A DNA stretch of 64,000 nucleotides from Amycolatopsis sp. (GCF_025464955.1 NZ_JAODNM010000124.1:62001-126000), one strand, 5' to 3'; shown: positions 52,803 to 62,095, counted from the first letter of the stretch. Translations and numbers: made by a program. The notes: generated by a model from the letters alone, not told the origin.

Positions 52803-53804
52803 CTACGCGCCGGGGGTGACGTCGGGCCAGCGGAGGACGGCGGAGCCCCATGTGAGGCCCGCGCCGAAGGCGCTGAGCAGCACGCGGTGCCCGGCAACCA
52901 GCGACCCGCCGGTGACGGCGTCGGCCAGCGCCAGCGGGATCGACGCCGCGCTGGTGTTGCCCGTCTTCTCGATATTGGACACCACGGCGTCCACCGGGAG
53001 CCCGAGGGTCTTCGCGACCGCCTGCAGGATGCGGACGTTCGCCTGGTGCCCGACGAACCGGTCGACGTCCGACACCGTCCAGCCCGCCTTGGCGAGCACC
53101 GCACGGGACGACTCCGCCATCCGCGCGCAGGCGTGGCGGAACACCGCTGTTCCTTGCATGGCAAGGAAATAGTCGCTCTTGTCGGCCGAAACCCGGTGCT
53201 TGGCACCACCGGCCTCGACCCACAGCAGCTCGGCGAGCTCGCCTTCGCTGTGCAGATCGAACGGGCCCAGCGCGCCCGGCTCGTCCGCGTGACCTGCCCG
53301 GAGGACGACGGCGCCCGCGCCGTCGCCGAAGATCGGCACGGTCCCGCGATCGGTCGGGTCGACCAACGTGGTGAAGGTGTCCGAACCGATGACGAGCACG
53401 GTGCTCGCGACCCCGGCGGCGATCAGGCCGGCACCGGTGGCCAGTGCGTAGACGAAGCCGCTGCAGACCGCGTTGACGTCGAGTGCGGCCGTACCGTTCA
53501 GCCCCAGCGCGGTCGCGACCTGCGGGGCACTTCCGGGACACGGCTGATCCGGGGTGGACGTCGCCAGCAGGACGAAGTCGACGTCGGCGGCACCGGCCGA
53601 AGCCAGCGCCCGGCGGCCTGCCTCGACCGCCATGTCCACAGTGGACTTCCCGGGTTCGGCCACGTGGCGTTCGGCGATGCCGGTCCGCGCCCTGATCCAT
53701 TCGTCCGAGGTGTCGAGGGTTTCCGAGAGCTCGAAGTTGTCGACGACGCGTGGCGGCAACCAGGCGCCGAGACCGGACAACACCGCCGCGGCGTGGGGGG
53801 ACAC
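52803..53804 (-). CDS. Beta-ketoacyl-ACP synthase III (FabH-like)
   Basis: 333 residues from GTG 53804, chosen for AGGAAGGA six bases upstream; an ATG at 53840 is possible. The thiolase fold has all three catalytic residues: Cys in ALDVNAVCSGFVYAL, His in VGHQANVRILQAV and Asn in IEKTGNTSAAS. DTSDEWIRARTGI matches FabH. It condenses an acyl-CoA starter with malonyl-ACP. As no other fatty-acid genes are near, it is more likely an accessory or specialised-metabolism KAS III than the housekeeping enzyme. Confidence 0.9.
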   Translation of the reverse strand: MSPHAAAVLSGLGAWLPPRVVDNFELSETLDTSDEWIRARTGIAERHVAEPGKSTVDMAVEAGRRALASAGAADVDFVLLATSTPDQPCPGSAPQVATALGLNGTAALDVNAVCSGFVYALATGAGLIAAGVASTVLVIGSDTFTTLVDPTDRGTVPIFGDGAGAVVLRAGHADEPGALGPFDLHSEGELAELLWVEAGGAKHRVSADKSDYFLAMQGTAVFRHACARMAESSRAVLAKAGWTVSDVDRFVGHQANVRILQAVAKTLGLPVDAVVSNIEKTGNTSAASIPLALADAVTGGSLVAGHRVLLSAFGAGLTWGSAVLRWPDVTPGA

Positions 53805-53927
53805 CAGAAATCCTTCCTGTGCCAGCGAACGGGAAAACAAGCTGACAATTACTTGTATGTCCTACTATTCAGTAGACCGGTCAGTTGTGTCCCAGATCAC
53901 GTTGTGCACGTTTTTCACCCGATGAGG

Positions 53928-54700
53928 TCACCCGAGGTAGGCGAGCACGGCGAGCACCCGCCGGTGACCACTGTCACTGGGTGGCAGATCGAGCGTCGCG
54001 AAGACATTCCCCACATGTTTGTGCACCGAGCGCCCGGTGATGGTCAACTTCGCCGCGATTTCCCCATTCGTGTAGCCCCGCGCCATCAGCTGCAACGTCT
54101 CGCGTTCCCGGCCGGCGACCCGGCTCAGCGTGTCGAGGAATTCCTCGACCCTGGCGATCCGATCCTTGAGCAAATACCCGACGCTTCGTCGGTGAACGAC
54201 GGCGACAGCCGGACATCCACAATGGACACATCGGGGCGGAACTCGTCGACTCGTCACGGTCAGCGTGCCATCCAGCGCCGCCACCCGCCGAGCAGCGTGT
54301 CGACGTCCCGGGTCAACGTCACCTCGACCTTGCGCGCGCCGCTGTGTTTGACGACGTTGGTCACCGACGGTCAGTTCGGCGGGCACCGAACAGCGCGCGA
54401 CCACCGCCGCCAGCGCCCCGGACAGCCCGCGATCGGCCAGGATCGGCGGGTACATCGAGCGCAGGACGTCCCGGAGCTCGGTCATCGCGTTCGATCCGGC
54501 GCAGCTCGGCGCCGTGCGAATCGAGCGCCCCCGCCCGGGTGACCTGCAGGGTCTCGACGCGCTCGACCAGCACGTCGCGTGCCGACGGGGCGAGCAAGCC
54601 CGCGCTCAGCCGGGCGTCGACGTCGGCGATCTTGAGCCCGAGCAGCAGCGAGAGGACCCGATCGACAGCAGCGCCAGCACAACCCCTCCGAATCCGGATA
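53928..54700 (-). pseudogene. Decayed NarL-type two-component system (histidine kinase plus response regulator)
   Basis: Reading leftwards, pieces of two genes survive in different frames. The kinase is seen as ARDVLVERVETLQVTRAGAL then AELRRIERD, broken where the H-box LHDG should be; next TELRDVLRSMYPPILADRGL, TNVVKHSGARKVEVTLTRD and VAALDGTLTVTS. The regulator is seen as EFRPDVSIVDVRLSPSFTDE, a receiver piece, then VGYLLKDRIARVEEFLDTL and a LuxR helix-turn-helix (RERETLQLMARGYTNGEIAA, VHKHVGNVFATLDLPPSD). Frameshifts and deletions remove the phospho-acceptor histidine and most of the receiver. No intact product is possible. Confidence 0.8.
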
Positions 54701-54741
54701 AACCCCAAAAGAGGGAAGGCTCTCCGGTTAATCTGGTCGAC

Positions 54742-55221
54742 GTGCACACACCCGACCTCGACTCCCTCGACTACGCCATCCTCGAACAGCTGCAGGCCGA
54801 CGCGCGGACGATCGCGGAGACGATCGGGGTCAAGGTGGGGCTGTCCGCGGCGGCCGTGCAGCGCCGGATCAAGCGGCTGCGCGAGGCCGGGGTGATTCAC
54901 CGCGAGGTCGCGGTGCTCGATCCGGTCACGCTGGGCCTGCCGATGACGTTCATCGTGCTGGTCGAGATGGAACGGGAAACCCACGAGATCCTCGAGGCCT
55001 TCCGCCGCCAGGTGCTCGACGACGACAGCGTCCAGCAGTGCTACTACGTCACCGGCACCGCGGACTTCGCGCTCGTGATCACCTGCCGGGACATGACCGG
55101 GTTCGAGGCCTTCGCGCACCGGGTGTTCGTCGATAACCCGGACGTCCGCCACTTCACCACCAGCGTCGTGATGGACCGGGTCAAGGTCGGGCTGACGCTG
55201 CCGCTCGAACCGCCCTGCTGA
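54742..55221 (+). CDS. Lrp/AsnC-family regulator
   Basis: 159 residues from GTG 54742; the ribosome site is weak. HTH at residues about 8-55 (LDSLDYAILEQLQADARTIA, VGLSAAAVQRRIKRLREAGV). The RAM/AsnC ligand domain follows (MTFIVLVEMERETHEILEAF, QQCYYVTGTADFALVITCRD). Lrp proteins sense amino acids as octamers. It follows the decayed two-component remnant and is followed by the SsgA-like gene 199 bp on; its target is unknown. Confidence 0.9.
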   Translation: MHTPDLDSLDYAILEQLQADARTIAETIGVKVGLSAAAVQRRIKRLREAGVIHREVAVLDPVTLGLPMTFIVLVEMERETHEILEAFRRQVLDDDSVQQCYYVTGTADFALVITCRDMTGFEAFAHRVFVDNPDVRHFTTSVVMDRVKVGLTLPLEPPC

Positions 55222-55420
55222 GCGTCCACAATGGAACTTCCGCTACTCCCGGTGTTCGGTCGACAGCAAGAGGTATGTGTCCGGTGTTACACCATTTTGG
55301 ACAACTACAGCCGAACGCGTGAACGTCGCCGTTTTGCCGTCATTACCGGCGTGTGCGGGCATCTCCTCCATGACCGACTCGTTCGCACCTAGCGAACCCA
55401 GAGGAACGCAAGGAGTGACC

Positions 55421-55825
55421 ATGCACACCGACGCCGTACACCAGAGCCAGTTCGTGGTGCTGAACGAGAGCACGACGCCCGTCCTGTCCCGCCTCTCGTT
55501 CCACGCGGCCGAGCCGTTCGCGGTGACAGTGGCGTTCCGGACCGAGCGCGGCCGCTGGGTCGAGTGGACGTTCGCCCGTGAGCTGCTCGTGACCGGGCTC
55601 ACCGAGCCCTCCGGCATCGGCGACGTCCGGGTCCGCCCCGACTTGTCCGAGGACGAGGCGCTGCTGACCATCGAGATCGAGTCGCCGGACGGCTACGCGT
55701 CGTTCGAGATGGAGCGCGAGGACATCGAGAACTTCATCGGCGCGAGCCTCGAGCTGGTCCCGCTGGGAACCGAGAGCGAGCACTTCGACGTCGACACCCT
55801 GATCGAGGAGATCACCAACGTCTGA
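55421..55825 (+). CDS. SsgA-family sporulation/cell-division regulator (SsgB-like)
   Basis: 134 residues from ATG 55421 with AAGGAG upstream. The fold is typical: FVVLNESTTPVLSRLSFHAA, PFAVTVAFRTERGRWVEWTF, ARELLVTGLTEPSGIGDVRV and FEMEREDIENFIGASLELVP. SsgA-like proteins occur only in morphologically complex actinobacteria; SsgB recruits FtsZ to division sites. Length and sequence fit SsgB. A classic terminator follows at 55843-55892. Confidence 0.92.
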   Translation: MHTDAVHQSQFVVLNESTTPVLSRLSFHAAEPFAVTVAFRTERGRWVEWTFARELLVTGLTEPSGIGDVRVRPDLSEDEALLTIEIESPDGYASFEMEREDIENFIGASLELVPLGTESEHFDVDTLIEEITNV

Positions 55826-55842
55826 CCATCCCGCGGTACGGC

Positions 55843-55892
55843 GAGGGGCGGTTTGAGTGCTCTGGAGGCACTCAACCCGCCCCTCGTTTTTT
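55843..55892 (+). terminator. Rho-independent terminator of the SsgA-like gene
   Basis: GAGGGGCGGtTTGAGTGC pairs with GCACTCAAcCCGCCCCTC across a 7-base loop (one mismatch in 18), then a T6 run (55886 onward). Confidence 0.93.
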
Positions 55893-55899
55893 GTGCGCG

Positions 55900-55955
55900 C
55901 AAAAAACCCTTCAGGGCCACCCCTGTGGCGTTGAATGCCGCGGGGGTGGCCCTGA
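55900..55955 (-). terminator. Rho-independent terminator of the G1 peptidase gene
   Basis: TCAGGGCCACCCC (55911-55923) and GGGGTGGCCCTGA (55943-55955) form a 13-bp perfect stem. On the minus strand an AAGGG spacer and a T6 run follow. It starts 18 bp beyond the peptidase stop. Confidence 0.9.
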
Positions 55956-55973
55956 GGGAACTTCGGTGGAGCC

Positions 55974-56687
55974 CTAGTGGCGGGAGATAGTGAAGCTGGT
56001 GCCGTCTGAGCCGATGGAACCCGGGGTCCAGGTGCCGCTGCCGGCGTCGTCGGCGTCGAGGGACGAGGGGTTGGTCGACGCGAGGGTCTTGCCGTCGAAC
56101 TTGACGCCGGTGAAGCTGATGCCGCCGGGGATGGTCGGGTACGAGTCCGTCGGCGACTCGATGATCGCTTCGGCCGAGGAGTGCTTGGCGCTCAACGACT
56201 TCGTGGTCGTCTTCGACCAGCCCTTGGTGGTGTCGGACAGGACGAGCGTGTACGAGTTGCCGCTGCGCGTCACCGTGCCGGTGAACTTGTCGCCGGCGCT
56301 GACGGCGTTGCTGTAGTAGACCGGCGCGGCGGGGTACATCTCGTACCAGCCCTGGTATACCGCGCTGCCGCTCGAGCAGTCGGTGGCGACACCGGTCTGC
56401 TCGACGGTCGAGGAGCCGTCACCGTCGATGCCGACCCAGGGTGCGACCAGGTTGTTCGAAGAGTTGCAGGTCGCCGACGGTTCGGTCCAGCTGGCGGTGG
56501 CCGTGGTCCAGCTGCCGAAGCTCGCGTAACCGCCCCAGTTACCGCCGGAGAAGTTGTGCCCGTAGGTGGTTTGCGGGCCGAAACCAGCCGGGCCCTGCGC
56601 GACCGCGGAACCCGCGGCGACGGTGGAGAGCGCGACTGCGGTCAGGGCGGCGACACGGGCTGCGCGGGAGCCGAAGACTGATTTCAT
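55974..56687 (-). CDS. Secreted glutamic endopeptidase, G1/eqolisin family
   Basis: 237 residues from ATG 56687. A Sec signal peptide (VAALTAVALSTVAAGSAVAQ) is followed by the G1 fold: NWGGYASFGSWTTATASWTE, WVGIDGDGSSTVEQTGVATD carrying the catalytic Gln, GWYEMYPAAPVYYSNAVSAG, and SSAEAIIESPTDS carrying the catalytic Glu. The family contains acid-active extracellular proteases such as scytalidoglutamic peptidase. Length is normal for the mature bacterial form. It is monocistronic, with its own terminator. Confidence 0.88.
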   Translation of the reverse strand: MKSVFGSRAARVAALTAVALSTVAAGSAVAQGPAGFGPQTTYGHNFSGGNWGGYASFGSWTTATASWTEPSATCNSSNNLVAPWVGIDGDGSSTVEQTGVATDCSSGSAVYQGWYEMYPAAPVYYSNAVSAGDKFTGTVTRSGNSYTLVLSDTTKGWSKTTTKSLSAKHSSAEAIIESPTDSYPTIPGGISFTGVKFDGKTLASTNPSSLDADDAGSGTWTPGSIGSDGTSFTISRH

Positions 56688-56830
56688 GTCGGAATCCAAT
56701 CCATTCACCGAACGGGGACTAGGAGAAACGCGGCGGTGTACCAGCCCTAAGTCTTGGATCCCACTTGCCTTTCGGGTAGCTACTTTCGGTGGGTCTTCAC
56801 ATGCTGGGAGAAATTCACCACCAAACGGAC

Positions 56831-56876
56831 TCAAGGGACCTTCCGCGCATTTTCCTGTACGCGAAAGGCCCCTTGA
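56831..56876 (-). terminator. Hairpin after the ABC substrate-binding gene
   Basis: TCAAGGG and CCCTTGA form the outer stem, with CCTT/AAGG and CGCG/CGCG inside. It lies 13 bp beyond the minus-strand stop at 56889. The rest of the 56,688-56,888 gap shows no gene. Confidence 0.65.
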
Positions 56877-56888
56877 AGTGGTCTGGTC

Positions 56889-57941
56889 TCAGCCGAGCTG
56901 TGCTTTCGCGGCGTCGACGAACTGGGTCGTGTACGTCTTCGAAAGGTCGATCTTGTCCTTGCGCGGCTTGACGTTGCTCGAAGACTCGCCGAGCACCTTC
57001 AGCACGTTCTGCGCCCCGGCCGCATCCATCCGGCCGTCAGCGTTGAACATGCCCAGGCTGTCCTTCAAGGACTTGACGTACAGCGCGGTGTCCCCGCCGG
57101 CGAACGACTTGGGCATCATCGCCGCGATCTGTTCCGGGGTGTGGCTGTGCATCCAGCGCAGCGTTTCGACGAACGCGTTGGCCAGTTTCTGTACCACCTC
57201 GGGGTACTTCTGGACGATCTGGCAGCTCATGTACAGCGAACTCGCCGGGTACAGCCCGCCCAGCGCGGCGCGGGTGCCGGCTTCGGTCCGCATGTCGTAC
57301 AGGACCTTCGCCTTGCCCGTGGTCGTCAACTGGGCGACCGTCGGATCCGTGGTCATCCCGGCGTCGATCTGACCCTGTTCCAGCTCGGAAATGAAGGCCT
57401 GCCCGGCGCCCGCCTTGACCGGCGAGTACTGCTCGGAACTCACACCGCCTTTCAAGGCCAGCGCCTTCGTGAGGAAGTCGGTGGACGAACCGAGCGAGGT
57501 GACACCGAGGTTCTTGCCCTTGAAATCGGCGGAGCTACGGATCTGGTCCACCTTGTTCGTCGGCACCATCTCGGCCTCACCCGGCACGTTCGCGAACTGC
57601 ACGACGCTCGTGAGGCACTGCTCCTTGGCCTGCAGGTCGATCGTGTGGTCGTAGAACCCGACCACCGCCTGCACTTCACCGGCCAGCAGCGACGTCTCCG
57701 CGGTGGCACCGGACGGCTGGTCGAACAGTTCGACATCGAGGCCCTGCTTCTTGTAAGCGCCGATCTGCTGGGCGAGCTGTCCCGGCAGATAGATCACTTT
57801 CGACAGTCCGCCGATCATGATTTTGATGTTCGGCGTGCCCGAAGCTCCGAAATCCAGACTCCGCGAATCACGGCACGCGACGGTTCCGCTGAGCGTCAGC
57901 AACAGCGCGACGCCGACGCCGAGGGTTTTCTTTAGTCGCAT
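56889..57941 (-). CDS. ABC transporter substrate-binding lipoprotein (SsuA/TauA/NMT1-like)
   Basis: 350 residues from ATG 57941. A lipoprotein signal (LGVGVALLLTLSGTVAC, Cys 23) precedes an NMT1/SsuA-type binding domain: IKIMIGGLSKVIYLPGQLAQ, GAYKKQGLDVELFDQPSGAT, SLLAGEVQAVVGFYDHTIDL, GKNLGVTSLGSSTDFLTKAL. Such proteins bind sulfonates, nitrate or pyrimidine precursors; the ligand is unknown. It is the third gene of the ATPase-permease-binding-protein operon, 7 bp after the permease stop. Confidence 0.9.
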   Translation of the reverse strand: MRLKKTLGVGVALLLTLSGTVACRDSRSLDFGASGTPNIKIMIGGLSKVIYLPGQLAQQIGAYKKQGLDVELFDQPSGATAETSLLAGEVQAVVGFYDHTIDLQAKEQCLTSVVQFANVPGEAEMVPTNKVDQIRSSADFKGKNLGVTSLGSSTDFLTKALALKGGVSSEQYSPVKAGAGQAFISELEQGQIDAGMTTDPTVAQLTTTGKAKVLYDMRTEAGTRAALGGLYPASSLYMSCQIVQKYPEVVQKLANAFVETLRWMHSHTPEQIAAMMPKSFAGGDTALYVKSLKDSLGMFNADGRMDAAGAQNVLKVLGESSSNVKPRKDKIDLSKTYTTQFVDAAKAQLG

Positions 57942-57948
57942 AGCGCCC

Positions 57949-58830
57949 TCAGATCCCAGTCGCGGCGTTGCTCGCGGACGGCGGACGCCAGCGCAGCAGT
58001 CTGCTCTCCAGCGTGCTGATGCCCCATTCGGCGAACAGCGCGACCACGGTCATGATCGCCATGCCCGCGTACACCCCTGCCGTGTCGAAGGTGCCCTGAG
58101 CTGCGGCGATGAGGAACCCGATGCCGTGTTTCGCCCCGGTGTACTCGCCGACGACCGCACCGATCAGCGCGAACCCGAACGCGACGTGCAGCGACGACAG
58201 GATCCACGAAGTCGCGCTCGGCAGGACGATCGAAGTCAGCACCTTGCCGCGGCTCGCGCCGAGGATGCGCGCGTTGTCGATCAGGTTCCGGTCGACCTCG
58301 CGGGCGCCGGTGAAGGCGTTGAAGAACACCGCGAAGAACACCAGCACGATCACGGTCGCGACCTTCGAGCTGAGCCCGAGCCCGAACCAGATGACGAACA
58401 ACGCCGCGAGCACGATCCGGGGCAGGGCGTTGGCCGCCTTGATGAACGGCGCGAGGACGTCGGCGAGGTACTGGCTGCGGCCGAGGACCACCCCGAACAG
58501 CACGCCGGCGGCTGCCCCGATCACGAACCCGAGCAGTGCCTCCTCGACCGTGGTCCAGAGCTCGAACCAGATCGGCCCGTAGTCGGTGCCGTCGGTGAAC
58601 CACTCCGCCAGCCGCTGCCAGATCTTCGACGGCTTCGAGTAGAAGAACGGGTCGATCCAGTAGGTCGCGGCGAGTTCCCAACTGCCCAGCCACGCGACAA
58701 GGATGCCGATGCGCAGCAACCAGATGTTCCGGCGCCGTTTCGTCTGGGCGAGCTTCTGACGCGCCAGGATGTCTTCTTCAGTCTCCATCACCGGCACCGA
58801 CGACGTCGGTGTCAACGTTTCATGCGACAT
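57949..58830 (-). CDS. ABC transporter permease (SsuC/TauC type)
   Basis: 293 residues from ATG 58830, overlapping the ATPase stop by 11 bp. Six or seven membrane segments; the EAA loop reads EVDRNLIDNARILGASRGKV. N-terminal about 50 residues are a cytoplasmic extension. It forms the membrane channel for the lipoprotein and ATPase encoded around it. Confidence 0.92.
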   Translation of the reverse strand: MSHETLTPTSSVPVMETEEDILARQKLAQTKRRRNIWLLRIGILVAWLGSWELAATYWIDPFFYSKPSKIWQRLAEWFTDGTDYGPIWFELWTTVEEALLGFVIGAAAGVLFGVVLGRSQYLADVLAPFIKAANALPRIVLAALFVIWFGLGLSSKVATVIVLVFFAVFFNAFTGAREVDRNLIDNARILGASRGKVLTSIVLPSATSWILSSLHVAFGFALIGAVVGEYTGAKHGIGFLIAAAQGTFDTAGVYAGMAIMTVVALFAEWGISTLESRLLRWRPPSASNAATGI

Positions 58831-59626
58831 TGCTCGCGCCCTTCTCGCGGGCCTTGTCGACCTCGCCACGCAGTGATTCCCAGATTTCCCGGTACAGCAA
58901 GCGGAATTCCTCGGTCAGCCGGAGTTCCTCGACCGCACGCGGTCGCTCCAGCGGGACGTCGAACACGTCCTTGACCGTCGCCGGGCTGGCCGTCATTACG
59001 ACGACCTTGTCGGCGAGCGCGATCGCCTCGTCGAGGTCGTGGGTCACGAAGATGACCGCCGCCCCGCTGCCCGACCACAGCCGCAGCAGCTCGTCCTGCA
59101 TGAGCGCGCGGGTTTGGACGTCGAGGGCGGAAAACGGCTCGTCCATCAACAGGATCTTGGGGCTGGTGACCAGGGTCTGCGCGAGCGCGACCCGCTTCCG
59201 CATCCCGCCGGACAGCTGGTGGGGGTAGTACTTCTCGAACCCGGAGAGCCCGACCCGGCCAATCCAGTCGGCGGCCAGCTCGCGGGCCTTCGCCTTGTCG
59301 ACGCCGCGGAAGCGCGGGCCGGACGCGACGTTGTCGAGCACCGAGCGCCACGGCATCACGGCGTCGGTCTGGAACATGTACCCGACGCCGTCCGGAATGG
59401 ACTTCACGTCCTCGCCGTTGACCCGGACCAGCCCGGCCGACGCCGGTTGCAGACCCGAGACCAGCGACAACGTGGTCGACTTGCCGCAGCCGGTCGGACC
59501 GACCACGGCGACGAACTCGCCGGGCGCGACGGTCATGGACAGGTCGCGGACCGCGGTGTGCACCGATCCGGACCCGCTGGGGAAGCGTTTGGTGGCTCCG
59601 ATGAGCTCGATAAGTGGGGGGACCAT
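58820..59626 (-). CDS. ABC transporter ATP-binding protein (SsuB/TauB type)
   Basis: 268 residues from ATG 59626 with AGGAG upstream. Walker A VVGPTGCGKSTTLSLVSGL, Q-loop YMFQTDAVMPW, signature HQLSGGMRKRVALAQTL, Walker B ILLMDEPFSALDVQTR and switch His FVTHDLDEAIALAD. It is the first gene of the import operon. The operon is divergent from a CitA/CitB-type two-component system across 163 bp, so that pair may control it. Confidence 0.95.
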   Translation of the reverse strand: MVPPLIELIGATKRFPSGSGSVHTAVRDLSMTVAPGEFVAVVGPTGCGKSTTLSLVSGLQPASAGLVRVNGEDVKSIPDGVGYMFQTDAVMPWRSVLDNVASGPRFRGVDKAKARELAADWIGRVGLSGFEKYYPHQLSGGMRKRVALAQTLVTSPKILLMDEPFSALDVQTRALMQDELLRLWSGSGAAVIFVTHDLDEAIALADKVVVMTASPATVKDVFDVPLERPRAVEELRLTEEFRLLYREIWESLRGEVDKAREKGASNVA

Positions 59627-59789
59627 CCGGGCCGACTCCTTTGTCAGTACTGCTGTGCCGCCGATCACAGGGGACCGTAGGTGCGGGTTCGCCGGGCGGG
59701 AAGCTTGTCCTCGTTCTGCGTGCCTAACGTGCGTTCTCCGCGTTTTGCTCATTTAGCGCGCAGCTCTGACCTGGGGGTACGGTCACGCC

Positions 59790-61433
59790 ATGGTGGAGAA
59801 CGGCCTCTTCCGCACTCGCTTACTGAACCGGCTGCGCGGCATCCGGTTCAGCCGGCAGATCCTGTTGCTGCAGAGCGGCGTGGTGCTGCTGGTGCTCGCG
59901 ATCGGTGTCGCATTGGTCGGCTGGCTGCTGCAGAGCACGCTGACCCGCCAGTACGGAGAGCGGGCACTAGCCATCGCGCACACGGTGGCGGCGGATCCCG
60001 AGGTGATCGCCGATGTCACCGCGAAACGTCCTGGTGGGAAGCTGGAAGACCTCGTACTGGCCACCACTCATGAAACAGGCGCGACATTCGTGGTGATCAC
60101 CGACGACCACAGCATCCGCCTGGCGCACCCCACTCCCGACCTGATCGGTGAGAAGGTCGGCACCTCCGCAGCTGAACCGCTGGCAGGACGCGATGTCGTC
60201 GGCGTGGTGCAGGACGGGTCACTCGGTCTTTCGGTACGCAGCAAGACCCCGGTTCAAGCCCTGGATGGCCGCTTTGTCGGCGAGGTCAGCGTCGGCTTCG
60301 CCGTGACTGAACCGGCGGGCGACTTCAAGCGGTTGCTGTGGATCACGAGTGGATTCGCCGTGGGTGCGCTGCTGCTCGGGGTCGCCGGGTCCGCGCTGCT
60401 CAATCGCAGGCTGCGCCGGGTGACGCACGGGCTGGAGCCGCATCAGCTGTCCGAATTGCTGTACGAACGCGAGGCCGTGCTGCATGGGATCGGCGAGGGC
60501 GTGCTCGCGGTGGACGCCGAAAGCCGCATCTCGGTGAGCAACGACGAAGCCGAACGGCTGCTCGGCACCCCGTTGCCGCTCGGCGTCCGACTGTCCGAAG
60601 TAGACCTGTCACCCCGATTGCACAAGGCCGTCGAGGAGGGTCAACCAGTCGACAATCTCCTTGCGGTGGCAGGAAACCGGGTGCTGGTCATCAATTCGCG
60701 GGCCGTGCGCCGGGACGGGCTGAACATCGGCACCGTGCTCACCTTCCGCGACCGCACCGATCTCGACACGCTCACCAAGGAACTCGACAGCATCCGTGCA
60801 CTGTCCGACGGATTACGCGCACAACGTCACGAGTACTCGAACCGGCTGCACACGCTGTCCGGCTTGCTGCAGCTCGGACACAACGGCGAGGCGGTCGAGT
60901 ACCTGCAGTCGCTCACCGAAACGTCGTCGACGACCCCCGCCGACGTCGGCGACACCGTGTCGGACCCGTACCTGCAGGCGCTACTCGTGGCGAAAACCGA
61001 GCAGGCGATGGAAAAAGGCATGGTACTCACGGTGTCGGACGACTCGTACGTGCCGGCCGCGGTCACCGACCCGATCGTCGTCAACACCGTCCTTGGCAAC
61101 CTGGTGGACAACGCGCTGCATGCCGCGCGAATGGGTCCGCGCCGACCGGCGAGTGTGGAAGTCACGCTGCTCGCCGAGGGAACGACGTTGCATCTGTCTG
61201 TTGTGGACAGTGGCACTGGCGTGGTCGCGAATCTACGGGAGAACCTGTTCGACGAAAGCGTGTCGACAAAGCTCGCGCCGGGCCACGGGTTGGGCCTCGC
61301 GCTGGCGAGACAGGCCGCGCGGGCGCACGGCGGTGAGGTCTGGCTCGCGAACGCGGGGAACGACGAGAGCGGCGCCCTGTTCGTCGCCGCGCTGCCGGAC
61401 ATGCTTTCGGAGAACCAGGAGGGACAGCCATGA
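59790..61433 (+). CDS. Sensor histidine kinase, CitA/DcuS type
   Basis: 547 residues from ATG 59790 (GTG also near). Membrane segments near residues 30-50 and 182-205 flank an extracellular PAS-like sensor (ALAIAHTVAADPEVIADVTA, TGATFVVITDDHSIRLAHPT). A cytoplasmic PAS domain follows (GIGEGVLAVDAESRISVSND). The H-box is of the DcuS class: LRAQRHEYSNRLHTLSGLLQ. N-box VLGNLVDNALHAA and G-box GHGLGLALARQAARAHGG. It probably senses a carboxylate or similar anion, and its stop overlaps the regulator start as ATGA. Confidence 0.92.
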   Translation: MVENGLFRTRLLNRLRGIRFSRQILLLQSGVVLLVLAIGVALVGWLLQSTLTRQYGERALAIAHTVAADPEVIADVTAKRPGGKLEDLVLATTHETGATFVVITDDHSIRLAHPTPDLIGEKVGTSAAEPLAGRDVVGVVQDGSLGLSVRSKTPVQALDGRFVGEVSVGFAVTEPAGDFKRLLWITSGFAVGALLLGVAGSALLNRRLRRVTHGLEPHQLSELLYEREAVLHGIGEGVLAVDAESRISVSNDEAERLLGTPLPLGVRLSEVDLSPRLHKAVEEGQPVDNLLAVAGNRVLVINSRAVRRDGLNIGTVLTFRDRTDLDTLTKELDSIRALSDGLRAQRHEYSNRLHTLSGLLQLGHNGEAVEYLQSLTETSSTTPADVGDTVSDPYLQALLVAKTEQAMEKGMVLTVSDDSYVPAAVTDPIVVNTVLGNLVDNALHAARMGPRRPASVEVTLLAEGTTLHLSVVDSGTGVVANLRENLFDESVSTKLAPGHGLGLALARQAARAHGGEVWLANAGNDESGALFVAALPDMLSENQEGQP

Positions 61434-62095
61434 TCCGCACGCTGATCGTCGACGACGACTTCCGGGTCGCCGGGGTGCACGCGGGCTTTGTCGAGGACGT
61501 GCCCGGTTTCGCCGTCGCGGGCATCGCGCACACCGCGGCCGAAGCCAGGGCCCGCGTCCGGGAGCTCAGGCCGGACCTCGTACTGCTCGACGTCTACCTG
61601 CCCGACGAGCCGGGCCTGACGCTGCTGCCCGAACTGCGGACCGACACGATCGTCCTGTCCGCGGCGACGGACGCGCGGTCGATTCGCGCCGCGCTGCGGG
61701 CGGGTGCGCTGAACTACCTGATCAAGCCGTTCACCACCCGGCAGCTGGCCGAGCGGCTGACCAGTTATTCGCGGTACCGGCAGCTGTTCCGCGACGAGGA
61801 AAGCCTCAGTCAGGACGACGTCGACCGCGCGTTCCGGACCCTGCACGAACAAGACCGGACGCTCACCCCGAAAGGTCAGTCGACGGCCACTTCGCGGCTG
61901 GTGTCGGACAGCCTCAAGGCGGCCGCGCGCCCGTTGTCGGCCGCCGAAGTCGCCGGGGAACTGGGGATGGCCCGCGCCACCGCGCAGCGGTATCTCACCG
62001 CACTGGCGGAGTCCGGCGGGGTCGAGATGCGGCTGCGCTACGGCGCCACCGGCCGCCCCGAACACGAGTACTCCCTACCCTCCGACCCCCGCTAG
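61430..62095 (+). CDS. Response regulator, CitB/DcuR type
   Basis: 221 residues from ATG 61430. Receiver with phospho-acceptor Asp in DLVLLDVYLPDEPG, acidic pair VDDD at the N-terminus and Lys in YLIKPFTTRQLAERL. The C-terminal DNA-binding domain is of the CitB helix-turn-helix class (PLSAAEVAGELGMARATAQR, YLTALAESGGVEMRLRYGAT). It is the partner of the overlapping kinase. Its target is probably the divergent ABC importer. Confidence 0.93.
   Translation: MIRTLIVDDDFRVAGVHAGFVEDVPGFAVAGIAHTAAEARARVRELRPDLVLLDVYLPDEPGLTLLPELRTDTIVLSAATDARSIRAALRAGALNYLIKPFTTRQLAERLTSYSRYRQLFRDEESLSQDDVDRAFRTLHEQDRTLTPKGQSTATSRLVSDSLKAAARPLSAAEVAGELGMARATAQRYLTALAESGGVEMRLRYGATGRPEHEYSLPSDPR

Noticed and set aside
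51087..54542. A 1151-codon open frame on the plus strand
   Set aside because: It runs across the cyclase gene in another frame and antisense to the KAS III gene; composition is Arg/Ala/Gly noise, with no domain.
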